A stretch of 36,355 nt of DNA from Halieaceae bacterium. Its GTDB lineage: Bacteria > Pseudomonadota > Gammaproteobacteria > Pseudomonadales > Halieaceae. The stretch spans positions 1-36,355 of the forward strand of contig DPGN01000069.1 in the NCBI GenBank assembly GCA_003523185.1, written 5' to 3'. The translations under genes and the position numbers were made by a program. Positions 24,727 through 33,848 of the stretch are shown piece after piece (position 1 is the stretch's first letter; each line of letters starts with the position of its first letter). Under the pieces are notes generated by a model. That model searched no databases and was not told where the DNA came from. It saw nothing but the letters and a program-made list of their open reading frames with translations.

Positions 24727-27558
24727 ATGACTCTTACCAAAAAATTTGGCAAGCGCCCTCTGACGCTCGCCGTAGCCGCTGCTGTTGTCCCAGTTTTGGC
24801 AACGACAGCGCAAGCGCAAACATCGCGTGGCGCAAGTGCCATCATAGAAGAGGTTGTCGTTACGGCAACTAAACGCGCTGAAAATTTGCAAGACGTACCT
24901 ATTTCAGTTCAGGCGCTTACTGGTGACTCCATGCGAGCACAAGGCGCAATGACATTTGATGATTACGTGAATTTTCTCCCTAACGTTGTAGACGCAGGAA
25001 ATGGTCCTGGCAACAAAGAGGTCTACATGCGTGGTTCGGCGACGGAGCAGTCAAGCATAACCGTTGCACTTGCCCAGGGTTCAGCGCCCGGCGTGGCGTT
25101 ATACCTTGATGAGACTCCTGTGTCCTTAGGTGCAAGGAACCTTGACGTTTATGCGACCGACATCGAACGCATTGAGACATTGTCTGGACCTCAGGGGACA
25201 CTATTCGGCGCTAGCTCGCAGGCGGGTACTATTCGCATGATCACCAACAAGCCCGTAATTGGTGAGACAGAAGCACGCATTGACGCTGGCTTCGCAAGCA
25301 CATCGGGTGGCGCAGAGAGCGATAATGTCGAAGCCATGCTGAACTTACCCATCGGTGACAACATGGCCCTGCGATTTGTTGGCTATAGCAATACTCAAGG
25401 TGGATGGATCGATAACAAGCGTGCGACGTTCACGCCTAATGGAGAGGTCATCGATCGAAATTCCATCGGGTACGGACCTCAATTTATTGACTATCCCGAT
25501 GTTGATATTCAGTCCACAAACAACAATGCCATTGCAGGCTCTGACCAAAACGAAGCCAAGTACAGCGGATTCCGCGCCGGCTTTAAGTGGGATATCAACG
25601 AGGACTGGAGCGCACTGGTTCAGCACTCGTCTCAGGATCTCGACGTAGACGGCTCGTTCCTGGTTGACCCGAGCGCTGGCGCTGAAGCGCAAGAAAAATA
25701 CGTCGCTGAGTACAATCGCGATGAATTCGAACTGACCACACTGACGGTGGAAGGACGCATCGCTGGACTTGATGTTGTCTATGCGACTAGTAGCCTTGAT
25801 CGAGAGATTGACGCGCTTATTGACTACACACACTACAACAATGGTGGTGGTTATATCACTTATTATCTGTGTAGTGGTGACTACAGCGATGGCTCAGGTC
25901 AAGGCCGGACAACTCAAAACACCTGCTTTGATCCGACCAAGATGTACCAAGATACGTCGTCAAACGAGCGTACTACGCACGAATTTCGCATCTCTTCAGA
26001 CCCTGATAATCGATTGCGACTCCTGGCGGGTGTCTATGCTAGTGATGTTGAAACAAAAACTTTGGGTGAATTCCAGTACCGATCTACAGGCGCAGCATTT
26101 AGCGAATTCAGTCTTCGCAACTATGATACCGCACCCTATCAAACAGCCAACGAAACCATCCCCGGGGTCGCTGGTACTAACCAAGTTGGACCAGCGGGGC
26201 CCACGACTACCTTTTATAATGATTTCACTCGAAGCGAGGAAGAGGTCGCATTCTTCGGGCAGGTGGCATTCGATATCAGTGATGACCTGACCGCCACCTT
26301 CAGTGCACGCCGCTATGAGTTGGAAACACAACTACAGGGAGCATCGAACTTCAGTTTCGGATGTCGGTATGACGGTAACGGTGGTGGTGGTGCTGCGGCA
26401 GGCTTCTGTAACAGCCACACGTATTCCAACAGTGTGACCGATCGCTTCCTGACATTGGGTGCACTGAATGCTGGGAATATCACGCAAGCGGAGTTTGAAG
26501 CAACAACGAACTGGGCCGGCGGAACACTGAATATGTTCCGTGGCGGCGGCGATAATGAAGCCACTTACCAAGCGATCCAAAATGGTAATCTAGATATTTC
26601 TAATATCAACGCCGACGGCTCGACGACCGAGGAAGACACCATCATTCGACTGTCACTTGACTGGCAGATGAATGACGACATCATGATCTACGGTGTCTAC
26701 TCGGAAGGCTACCGCCCAGCGACACAGAACCGGAACGCAGGCCAGCTCGGCACCAATCAGTCGGGTGTTTATCAAGGCTATGTTGTACCAGCGGTAGCGG
26801 TGACGGACACTCTGGAGAACCTCGAGCTAGGCATGAAGTCTGAACTCATGGAAGGTCGACTGCGCTTAAATGCCGTTGCTTACAGGACCGAGATCGACAA
26901 CTTGCAGGTTTCGCGCTTTGATCCCTCAAACGTCGCCTTCCTAGTTTTCATGGAGAACATTGGTGATGCCGAGACCTCGGGTATTGACCTCGACTTTATT
27001 TACTTGGCGTCGGATAACCTCACCCTGTCAGGTGCTGTCAGCACGCTTGACACTGAGCTGACTCGCATCAACTCGCAGCTTAATGATATCGCCGTACCGG
27101 TGGGGTCTGAGCTCCCGTTCGCGCCCTCCTTCTCAGGCAACATTCGTGCGCGATATGATTTCCAATGGAACGGCGGCGATGCATGGTTCAATGCGGCACT
27201 CGTTTATAGAGGCGCTACAGTTAGCGGTATCGTTGGCAGTGGTGCCTTTATGGAAGACACGCATCGCTTGGCCTACGGCAGAAGCTCCGGGTTTGGTCTC
27301 CAAAACGAGGGAGGAATCTTCGGTACGGTTGAAACAGCAGACGGCTCGATTCCTGCAAACTCACGTTATAAAAACGATGCAGCAACGACCATTAACGTGG
27401 GTATGGGCTACGGTCGAGACAACTGGACTGCCGAGGTGTATATCAACAATCTCACGAGTGAAGAAGGTTATGTAGTGCAGACAGCCGGCAAGTTCACGCC
27501 TGAAGCATCAATGATGCGTCCCCGTACTATGGGCCTTCGATTGAGCTATAGCTTCTAA
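24727..27558 (+). CDS. TonB-dependent outer-membrane receptor
   Basis: This 943-residue protein begins with a signal peptide (MTLTKKFGKR to AQAQ, cleavage about residue 30) and a TonB-box/plug start (IEEVVVTATKRAENLQDVP). The plug has VYMRGSA, ALYLDETPV and IETLSGPQGTLFGASS. The barrel ends MGLRLSYSF with terminal phenylalanine. It resembles the abundant receptors of Caulobacter, sphingomonads and marine gammaproteobacteria whose ligands are mostly undefined. An upstream TTG at 24652 would place 25 residues before the signal peptide, so the ATG at 24727 is preferred. A glycine-rich insertion (GNGGGGAAAG) lies in the barrel. It is followed by a terminator and then the TPR-sulfotransferase, so any functional link is by proximity. 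Confidence 0.93.
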   Translation: MTLTKKFGKRPLTLAVAAAVVPVLATTAQAQTSRGASAIIEEVVVTATKRAENLQDVPISVQALTGDSMRAQGAMTFDDYVNFLPNVVDAGNGPGNKEVYMRGSATEQSSITVALAQGSAPGVALYLDETPVSLGARNLDVYATDIERIETLSGPQGTLFGASSQAGTIRMITNKPVIGETEARIDAGFASTSGGAESDNVEAMLNLPIGDNMALRFVGYSNTQGGWIDNKRATFTPNGEVIDRNSIGYGPQFIDYPDVDIQSTNNNAIAGSDQNEAKYSGFRAGFKWDINEDWSALVQHSSQDLDVDGSFLVDPSAGAEAQEKYVAEYNRDEFELTTLTVEGRIAGLDVVYATSSLDREIDALIDYTHYNNGGGYITYYLCSGDYSDGSGQGRTTQNTCFDPTKMYQDTSSNERTTHEFRISSDPDNRLRLLAGVYASDVETKTLGEFQYRSTGAAFSEFSLRNYDTAPYQTANETIPGVAGTNQVGPAGPTTTFYNDFTRSEEEVAFFGQVAFDISDDLTATFSARRYELETQLQGASNFSFGCRYDGNGGGGAAAGFCNSHTYSNSVTDRFLTLGALNAGNITQAEFEATTNWAGGTLNMFRGGGDNEATYQAIQNGNLDISNINADGSTTEEDTIIRLSLDWQMNDDIMIYGVYSEGYRPATQNRNAGQLGTNQSGVYQGYVVPAVAVTDTLENLELGMKSELMEGRLRLNAVAYRTEIDNLQVSRFDPSNVAFLVFMENIGDAETSGIDLDFIYLASDNLTLSGAVSTLDTELTRINSQLNDIAVPVGSELPFAPSFSGNIRARYDFQWNGGDAWFNAALVYRGATVSGIVGSGAFMEDTHRLAYGRSSGFGLQNEGGIFGTVETADGSIPANSRYKNDAATTINVGMGYGRDNWTAEVYINNLTSEEGYVVQTAGKFTPEASMMRPRTMGLRLSYSF

Positions 27559-27581
27559 GAAAGCGTTTGAATGCACAACCT

Positions 27582-27614
27582 AAAAGGGGTGACACTTCGT
27601 CACCCCTTTTTTTT
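27582..27614 (+). terminator. Rho-independent terminator of the second receptor
   Basis: AAAAGGGGTGAC (27582-27593) pairs perfectly with GTCACCCCTTTT (27599-27610) around the loop ACTTC, with T's to 27614. It ends 18 bp before the TPR-sulfotransferase start, so that gene either has a promoter inside this stretch or depends on read-through. Confidence 0.92.
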
Positions 27615-27631
27615 AATCCTGTAGTTATGTA

Positions 27632-29635
27632 ATGAATGAACACGAAACATCATTGCTCAAAGCCCAAAGTGCGCTCGCCGAGAAAGATCTTCCTCTGGCA
27701 AAACGGTTGCTCACGCCTCTATTAATAGCCCTACCAAACGAGCCGAACGTCAGTTATTTGAATTGTTTGCTACTTCGTTTGGAGGGTAACTACAGCGAAG
27801 CGAAAAAAGCGCTTCTTTCACTGACTAAGGAGGTAGATAATCTCGCTCGCGCTTTTCAAGAGCTCGCCACTGTTAACCTGTCACTCAATGAGCCTAAAGA
27901 GGCATGGAATGCAGCTGAGCAAGCCGTAGCATTAGATCCATCCCTCATTCAATGTTGGCAGTATCTCGTGCCTCTTCGTGAGAAGTTTCAGCCAGCATCT
28001 GTCGAAGCCGCAAGAAACCAATGTGATTTTTTGGCCCAACTACCTCCAGAGCTCCGAACCGTCATCGGTTACCTGTCATCGAACCGGCTGAGTGATGCGG
28101 AAAGGCTGGCAAAGCATTTCCTTCGCGGGAACAAAACCCACGCAGAGGGAATGCGTCTGCTAGCAGAAGTGTTCACACGAAAAAATGTATTAGACGAAGC
28201 TCAATTCATTCTTGAAACGCTTGTCGAACTCAACCCCGGCAATGTTAGTGCCCGTCTACAGCTGTTCCATGTCCTCATGCGACGACAGCGATTTCACGCC
28301 GCGTTTGCGGTAGCTGAAAAACTTTGGGCAGACCACCCGAGGGATAACCATGAGATTAAACGTGCCTTCACGTCTTCTGCGTTTGCGGTGGGGCGCGTAA
28401 CTGAGGCGCAGAAATTATATGCCGAATTGGCTGCTGACTTCCCGAATGACCATCGAATACCCGTCCATCAAGGTCACATCTTCAACGCAGTGGGCGATAG
28501 GGAAAATGCCATCGCTTCCTTCAAGCGTGCAAGTGCACTGAAGCCCACTCACGGGGATAGCTATTGGTCCTTGGCAAATACAAAGTCTTATCGATTCAGC
28601 AGAAATGAAATTGCTGCAATGAAGCAGCTTGAGGAAGCTTCCTCATTAGGCAGTCTTGATCGTATCCAAATTTGTTTCGCTCTAGGTAAGGCACTGGAGG
28701 ACATGAGCAATTACGAGGAGGCTTTCGCGTATTATCAGCGGGGGAATGCACTCAAGCTTCCCACAATTAAATATGACGCGAGCTACATTGACACGCGCGT
28801 GCAGGCCCAGATAGACGCCTGCGATAAGCCTTTTTTCGATGACAAGCCCGTCACGGGCACTGATGCTCACGACCCTATTTTCATTGTTGGGCTCCCCAGA
28901 GCCGGCTCAACACTCTTAGAGCAAATTCTCGCGTCTCATTCACAAGTCGATGGGACGATGGAGCTCCACAATATTTTGGATCTAGCTAAACGCCTACGAG
29001 GTCGGGATGCAGACACCGGTCAGGCGCCTCGTTACCCAGCAATTATGCGCGACCTAGATAACGATTTATTCAGACAATTTGGTGAGCAGTTTATCGAGCA
29101 GACGCAGGCCTATCGAGCTGGTGCGCCAATGTTCATCGACAAAATGCCTAATAATTTTTTCCACATAGGCCTTATCAAGCTCATTCTGCCAAATGCAAAG
29201 ATTATTGATGCAAGGCGCCATCCTATGGCGTGCTGCTTCAGTGGCTTCAAACAGTTATTTGGCGAGGGACAGGATTTTTCCTACGACCTCGAGCATCTCG
29301 GACACTACTACCGGCAGTATGTACGCCTAATGGACCATTGGGATGAGGTATTACCCGGCTTTGTTTTACGGGTCCAGCATGAGGATGTCATCGATGATCT
29401 CGAGACTCAGGTACGGCGCATTCTGGAGTTCTGTGGTCTCGAATTTGAGGCGTCCTGCGTGGAGTTTCACAAGACGAAACGCACCGTGAGAACACCCAGT
29501 GCGGAGCAAGTGCGCCAGCCCATCAATACCTCAGGCGTCGATCAATGGCGTAATTTTGAGGAGCACCTTGACCTACTAAAACGTGCGCTCGGCGCGGAGC
29601 TGCTGGACGCCTATGGGATAGATCCTCCTCAATGA
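27632..29635 (+). CDS. TPR-repeat protein with C-terminal sulfotransferase domain
   Basis: The first 390 or so residues (of 667) are paired helices with TPR spacing, for example AWNAAEQAVALDPS, AIASFKRASALKPTHGDSYWSLA and FAYYQRGNALK. The C-terminal part (about 414-640) has the PAPS 5'-phosphosulfate loop GLPRAGSTLLEQ (420-431), ELHNILDLA and DARRHPMACCFS, where the RxHP block usually contacts the 3'-phosphate. TPR-sulfotransferases are common in proteobacteria, and some are thought to sulfate proteins or peptides held by the TPR. There is no signal peptide, so it acts in the cytoplasm. The second sulfotransferase overlaps its stop (ATGA), so the two are one translational unit. The acceptor is unknown. 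Confidence 0.9.
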   Translation: MNEHETSLLKAQSALAEKDLPLAKRLLTPLLIALPNEPNVSYLNCLLLRLEGNYSEAKKALLSLTKEVDNLARAFQELATVNLSLNEPKEAWNAAEQAVALDPSLIQCWQYLVPLREKFQPASVEAARNQCDFLAQLPPELRTVIGYLSSNRLSDAERLAKHFLRGNKTHAEGMRLLAEVFTRKNVLDEAQFILETLVELNPGNVSARLQLFHVLMRRQRFHAAFAVAEKLWADHPRDNHEIKRAFTSSAFAVGRVTEAQKLYAELAADFPNDHRIPVHQGHIFNAVGDRENAIASFKRASALKPTHGDSYWSLANTKSYRFSRNEIAAMKQLEEASSLGSLDRIQICFALGKALEDMSNYEEAFAYYQRGNALKLPTIKYDASYIDTRVQAQIDACDKPFFDDKPVTGTDAHDPIFIVGLPRAGSTLLEQILASHSQVDGTMELHNILDLAKRLRGRDADTGQAPRYPAIMRDLDNDLFRQFGEQFIEQTQAYRAGAPMFIDKMPNNFFHIGLIKLILPNAKIIDARRHPMACCFSGFKQLFGEGQDFSYDLEHLGHYYRQYVRLMDHWDEVLPGFVLRVQHEDVIDDLETQVRRILEFCGLEFEASCVEFHKTKRTVRTPSAEQVRQPINTSGVDQWRNFEEHLDLLKRALGAELLDAYGIDPPQ

Positions 29636-30258
29636 TCTTCTCCTCCAGCAAGAAATTTATCTTTTTTGCGGTCCCAAAAACTGGCACTCATGCCGTACGA
29701 GAAGCGCTCAGACCAGCGCTGAAAGAGAATGACTGGGAGCAACAAATGTTGACCGGCCGAATGCTCTCGCCGCTCCCTGCCATCGGGAGTATTGGTCACG
29801 GACACATTTCGTATCGACAATTGTGTGAGGCGGTTGAGCCAGACGTGGTTGGCAGCCACTTCACCTTCGCTATTGTCAGACACCCTATCGAGCGCTTTAT
29901 GTCCGTTTGCGCCTTCTTGGCACGTACAGACCCGAGTTACGACCAAGATCCATTGAGCTGGTGCCGAACGGCCTTTGAGCGAGATCGTTTTCGACAGCGC
30001 GTCTTGGTGCGGCCTCAAACCGAACTACTCGTTAATGCTGCGGGAGAACTAGCTATCGATTTCATTGGACGCTATGAAAACTTGCAAACGGACCTTAACT
30101 CTGTACTAAGCCGTCTAGATTTACCTGCAGTGAAACTACAGTCGCGTAATGTCACGCAAAACGAAAAGCCGATTTTGGAAAAAGATCCCAGCTTCGTTAA
30201 GGAGCTAGAGCAGTTCTACGCCGACGACTTTAGACTTCTGAACTTCGACCAGGACTGA
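29632..30258 (+). CDS. Small sulfotransferase (family 2-like)
   Basis: This compact 208-residue cytoplasmic enzyme has the PAPS-binding start FAVPKTGTHAVREAL (K16, T17, G18, T19 in the phosphosulfate loop) and IVRHPIERFMS (R83, H84, P85) as the 3'-phosphate block. It resembles the carbohydrate/protein sulfotransferase family 2 fold but is short. It starts inside the stop codon of the TPR-sulfotransferase (ATGA overlap). Its last 29 bases overlap the end of the convergent hydroxylase gene. Two adjacent sulfotransferases with different folds suggest two sulfation sites or a heteromeric enzyme. Acceptor unknown. Confidence 0.87.
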   Translation: MIFSSSKKFIFFAVPKTGTHAVREALRPALKENDWEQQMLTGRMLSPLPAIGSIGHGHISYRQLCEAVEPDVVGSHFTFAIVRHPIERFMSVCAFLARTDPSYDQDPLSWCRTAFERDRFRQRVLVRPQTELLVNAAGELAIDFIGRYENLQTDLNSVLSRLDLPAVKLQSRNVTQNEKPILEKDPSFVKELEQFYADDFRLLNFDQD

Positions 30259-31198
30259 ATTCCGCGACTCGACGAGGCCGAAGAGCGGCTGCGAGTATTC
30301 GTTGATTAATGATTGGGTTGATGCCAACGCTGTTGGATGCTGTCACTAGGATACGTGGCTGAGGCAAAAGCTGGGACGCCGTGCGCTCCAGCACTGATCG
30401 GTAGTGATCGAAAGCTTCATCGTTAAACCCATAAAGACTCCACACCTCTCGCCAATCGTGTACCAAGTCGAGCAGCAAATGGCGGTAGCGGAGCATGATG
30501 GTGGGGTCGTTCTCTGGGTTCGCCTCACAGTCTTCAAGGAGTTGCTCGATGATTGCAAGCATCTCTCCTGGCGCCATCACAGGCGCAACCGGGAACTGCT
30601 CAGTCTTCACCTCTGGGCGCGCACTAGCGTCGGGCAGGACCTTGATGAGCTCACAGGATTCAGCCTCTCGAACCGTCCGCCAAAAACGAGAAGACCCCGC
30701 CAGATCAATCACCAAGTGCGTTCGCGCTTGGGTGCTCTCATTCAGAACTCTGTGGCGGCGCCATGAGTCGAATAGCCAGCTCTCCCCTTCAGCCATATGT
30801 ACTGACTCGTCACCACAGTAAAACATGACAGCGGGGTTAGTGATGATAGGTACGTGAATCCGAACTCGACTTACCCAGTGGTAATTGAAGTCCACGTGCT
30901 CCGCAACTTTGGCGCCGGGGGCTAAACGCATCAGGCGGGAACGAGCAACAACCTCACCAAACGAGGCTATGACTTGATGAAGGTAGGCGCTACTCAGCAA
31001 TGCCTCTGTAGGTTTCATGGCGCCATCAAAGGCATGATTCATAGCTCCATCCACCGAAACCAGAGGAACCGCGGTGTTTCCTGCAAGCCCGGATGGATGA
31101 TCTAGCCAGTAGGCCGCCGGCAAAGACTCCACCTCTCGTGCTAGCTGCTCCGCATCAAAGCGCCACGGAAGTTTCAAAAAAGGTTGCTGTAATTCCAT
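30230..31198 (-). CDS. Aspartyl/asparaginyl beta-hydroxylase-like iron/2-oxoglutarate oxygenase
   Basis: The core of this 322-residue protein shows the double-stranded beta-helix oxygenase motifs EHVDFNYHW (H101, D103), RVRIHVPI (H115) and WRRHRVLN (H149), matching the Asp/Asn beta-hydroxylase family. Those enzymes add oxygen to Asp or Asn in proteins or to free amino acids. A C-terminal helical region (about 210-322) is extra and may bind the substrate. The ATG at 31198 is preferred; a TTG at 31270 would add 24 unremarkable residues. Neither has a clear Shine-Dalgarno. It converges on the sulfotransferase pair with a 29-bp overlap. The substrate is unknown. Confidence 0.85.
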   Translation of the reverse strand: MELQQPFLKLPWRFDAEQLAREVESLPAAYWLDHPSGLAGNTAVPLVSVDGAMNHAFDGAMKPTEALLSSAYLHQVIASFGEVVARSRLMRLAPGAKVAEHVDFNYHWVSRVRIHVPIITNPAVMFYCGDESVHMAEGESWLFDSWRRHRVLNESTQARTHLVIDLAGSSRFWRTVREAESCELIKVLPDASARPEVKTEQFPVAPVMAPGEMLAIIEQLLEDCEANPENDPTIMLRYRHLLLDLVHDWREVWSLYGFNDEAFDHYRSVLERTASQLLPQPRILVTASNSVGINPIINQRILAAALRPRRVAEFSPGRSSEV

Positions 31199-31308
31199 CG
31201 CGGTATTACGCCATAAAGCCGACGAAGATGACAGGTTGCACCCAATTTCAATTGAATACTTAGGGCTCAAAGCATTAAACTTACGCCCCCTTTAGGACGA
31301 ATAAATCC

Positions 31309-31788
31309 ATGCAGAACAGCGACTTACCCGATCACGTGCTCGTGGCATTGCGGCGAATTATCCGAGCCACTGATTTACACTCGCGAAAGCTCGGAAAAAA
31401 AACCGGGTTGACGACACCTCAGCTGGTCATCATCCAAGCGGTCGGTGATCTAAAAGACCCGACCGTCTCTGATATTGCCAAAGCGGTCAGTTTAAGTCTG
31501 GCGACGGTCACCACCATACTGAACCGACTAGAGCGCAATGGCATCGTCAACCGGGTGCGATCGTCCGTGGATAGGCGTAGGGTCATTGTCACCTTGACTG
31601 AGGAAGGTCAGAGCCTAAAAAGCTCGGCACCCAAGCCCCTTCAAGACAGATTCGTTGATCGATTTTCACGCTTGGAATCTTGGGAGCAACATCTCATTGT
31701 CGCCTCGCTCGAACGCGTGGCAGCAATGATGGACGCAGAAGACCTGGATGCAGCGCCGCTGCTCGCCAGCGGCGACTCCGTCATTTAA
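31309..31788 (+). CDS. MarR-family transcriptional regulator
   Basis: This 159-residue regulator has the winged helix at about 51-97: SDIAKAVSLSLATVTTILNRL contains the recognition helix (63-75), and RSSVDRRRVIVTLT is the wing. The N-terminal part (RRIIRATDLHSRKLGKKTGL) is the dimer helix. By eye it resembles EctR-like MarR proteins, but no ectABC is near. It is divergent from the hydroxylase and ends 13 bp from the convergent valine operon. Its target is unclear; either neighbour could be controlled. Confidence 0.92.
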   Translation: MQNSDLPDHVLVALRRIIRATDLHSRKLGKKTGLTTPQLVIIQAVGDLKDPTVSDIAKAVSLSLATVTTILNRLERNGIVNRVRSSVDRRRVIVTLTEEGQSLKSSAPKPLQDRFVDRFSRLESWEQHLIVASLERVAAMMDAEDLDAAPLLASGDSVI

Positions 31789-31801
31789 GCATCGAGTAAC
31801 G

Positions 31802-32704
31802 CTACGCGCCCTCGTCTTTAACCAACGACCTCATCACAATCGAGAAATCATCGCGGCCGAGACCAGCAGCCTGAAGCGACTGGTACACATCATTAGCGCG
31901 GCGTCCAAAGTCGGCATCAACCGACGACTGCTCAGCCAGTTCGATGGCCAAACCCAAGTCCTTTGCCATCAAGTCCACCATAAAGCCAGGCTTGTAATCG
32001 TTACCTGCTGGCGCGCCTTCCATCACACCGGGCCACGGGTTGTAAACCTGGAGCGACCAGTTGTTGCCCGAACTCGCCTTCATAATCTCTGACTGGACCG
32101 AGGGATCCAAGCCATTAGCAGCCCCGATGGCCAGCGCCTCGCAGGTGCCGATCATATGAATGGCCAACAACATATTGTTGGCTGCCTTGGCCACCTGCCC
32201 GGCACCATCAGGCCCAGCGTGGAAAATCTTTTCCTCATTGCCCATCGCCTTGAGGACGTCTTTTGCACGGACAAAGGCCTCGGCAGTGCCACCGCACATA
32301 AACGCCAGCGTTCCAGCTTGTGCTGCAGCGACACCACCTGACACAGGCGTATCCATGAAATCAATGCCGCAGTCGCGTGCGGCCACGTGAAGCTCGCGGG
32401 CCGTGGCTGCGTCAATTGTGCTCGCGTCGAGTACCAGGGTTCCCTTGGGCAAACGCGAAAAAATGCCTGCATCACCCAGCATGACCGACTTGACGTGCTT
32501 GCCTGCCGGCAACATGGAGACGACCACATCGGCACCCGAGATAGCGTCGCGAGCGGAGGGAGCCGCCACCGCACCAGCGGCTACCACGTCACTAAACGCC
32601 GACTCTGATAAATCAAATGCCGTTACCGCCCAGTCGGCTTTGAGGAGGTTTTTAGCCATGGGGCCGCCCATATTCCCAAGACCAATAAATGCGACCGTCG
32701 GCAT
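31802..32704 (-). CDS. mmsB: 3-hydroxyisobutyrate dehydrogenase
   Basis: This 300-residue NAD-dependent enzyme oxidises 3-hydroxyisobutyrate to methylmalonate semialdehyde in valine breakdown. It shows the nucleotide loop GLGNMGGPMAKNLL (residues 8-21), the substrate loop DTPVSGGVAAAQAGTLAFM and the catalytic lysine block GAGQVAKAANNMLL. AAAGGGAAA precedes the ATG. It is the last gene of a four-gene run, starting 37 bp after the hydrolase stop. The methylmalonate-semialdehyde dehydrogenase gene (mmsA) that normally follows is not in the window. Confidence 0.93.
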   Translation of the reverse strand: MPTVAFIGLGNMGGPMAKNLLKADWAVTAFDLSESAFSDVVAAGAVAAPSARDAISGADVVVSMLPAGKHVKSVMLGDAGIFSRLPKGTLVLDASTIDAATARELHVAARDCGIDFMDTPVSGGVAAAQAGTLAFMCGGTAEAFVRAKDVLKAMGNEEKIFHAGPDGAGQVAKAANNMLLAIHMIGTCEALAIGAANGLDPSVQSEIMKASSGNNWSLQVYNPWPGVMEGAPAGNDYKPGFMVDLMAKDLGLAIELAEQSSVDADFGRRANDVYQSLQAAGLGRDDFSIVMRSLVKDEGA

Positions 32705-32741
32705 CGAATTTCCCTTTTAGACTAATATTAGTGAGTGCTTA

Positions 32742-33848
32742 CTACCAAGGATAATGCATGCTTGGAGCGCCTGCAGGTTCATGGAAAAAGGACTCCAGTA
32801 AATCACCGGGAACATCGCGCACGGCATCAAACTGCCACTTTGGCTGACGGTCCTTATCTACTAACAGCGCTCTTACGCCCTCCGCAAACTCTGGGTGTCG
32901 CATTATATTGGCACCCAAACGCAACTCGGTATCGAACACTTCCTTCAATGAGTAATCGACTGAATCATTCAGCTGCCTAAAGATCCACGCAGCAGCGAGT
33001 TTTGAGCCGTGAGCAAATCCATCACGCGCCTTTTGCAGCCATGCGTTGTCACCGTCATAAGCCAGCAAGCGGTCCGATATCGCCACTAGATCATCGCCCG
33101 CCATCAACGCATCAATTTCGATCATCAGTGGCTCAACGACACCTGCCGGGAGTTCTGCCGCTGGCGTCATTCCCAGGATAGTGTCAACAATCGCTGTATT
33201 GGCTTCCGGATCATCCGTCCAGTCAGCCACTGCCAAAGCCGCCATCACCTCATGTCGCTGCTCGTGCGCAAGGAAGACATCGCCCAAATTGGCATACAGC
33301 GCGTCCGCGGCGTTGATGTGAGCCGAGGTCAGTGACAAGAAACGACCGATCAGTCCCGGTGTCCGATTCAAGAAATAACTACCGCCTACATCAGGGAACA
33401 GCGCAATCGTGATTTCCGGCATGCCGATGCGGGTTCGTTCGCTCACTACCCGGTGGCTACAGCCAGCCATGACACCCATACCGCCACCCATCACAACGCC
33501 ATGGCCCCAACAGATCACGGGCTTAGGGTAGGTGAACAGCACATAATTCATCTGGTACTCGCGCGCAAAAAAGTTCTCGGCGTAAGTACAGGGACCACCC
33601 GGATTCTCAATCGAGGACCGACGCAGCTCATGAACATCGCCACCGGCACAAAAGGCCTTCTCCCCCTCACCGTCAATGTAGACCGCAGCAATGGAATCAT
33701 CCTCAGCCCACTCAAGGAGCTTACCGAGCATGATTTCAATCATCTCCGCATCGAGGGAATTGAGGATTCGGGGCACATTCAAGGTCAAACGGCCTACCTG
33801 GCGATCACCCTCGCCCAGGGTTGAAACTACAACAACTTCTTCGCTCAT
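32742..33848 (-). CDS. 3-hydroxyisobutyryl-CoA hydrolase
   Basis: This 368-residue crotonase-fold enzyme releases 3-hydroxyisobutyrate from its CoA ester, the third step here. The oxyanion-hole region is FCAGGDVHELRR, followed by GHGVVMGGGMGVMAG, and the MPEITIALFPDVGGSYFL block is the mark of this hydrolase as opposed to plain hydratases. The ATG at 33848 overlaps the stop of the upstream enoyl-CoA hydratase (ATGA). A GTG four codons earlier is less likely. The family and context agree well. Confidence 0.92.
   Translation of the reverse strand: MSEEVVVVSTLGEGDRQVGRLTLNVPRILNSLDAEMIEIMLGKLLEWAEDDSIAAVYIDGEGEKAFCAGGDVHELRRSSIENPGGPCTYAENFFAREYQMNYVLFTYPKPVICWGHGVVMGGGMGVMAGCSHRVVSERTRIGMPEITIALFPDVGGSYFLNRTPGLIGRFLSLTSAHINAADALYANLGDVFLAHEQRHEVMAALAVADWTDDPEANTAIVDTILGMTPAAELPAGVVEPLMIEIDALMAGDDLVAISDRLLAYDGDNAWLQKARDGFAHGSKLAAAWIFRQLNDSVDYSLKEVFDTELRLGANIMRHPEFAEGVRALLVDKDRQPKWQFDAVRDVPGDLLESFFHEPAGAPSMHYPW

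Noticed and set aside
25345..25833. 162-codon reverse open frame
   Set aside because: It lies within the second TonB-dependent receptor, with no ribosome-binding site and no recognisable domain.
31755..31773. GCCGCT/AGCGGC hairpin at the end of the MarR gene
   Set aside because: It lies within coding sequence and is not followed by T's in either direction, so it was not called a terminator.
32721..32732. 12-bp palindrome ACTAATATTAGT between mmsB and the hydrolase gene
   Set aside because: It is short, AT-rich and inside an operon gap; possible MarR-type site, but a chance match is equally likely.
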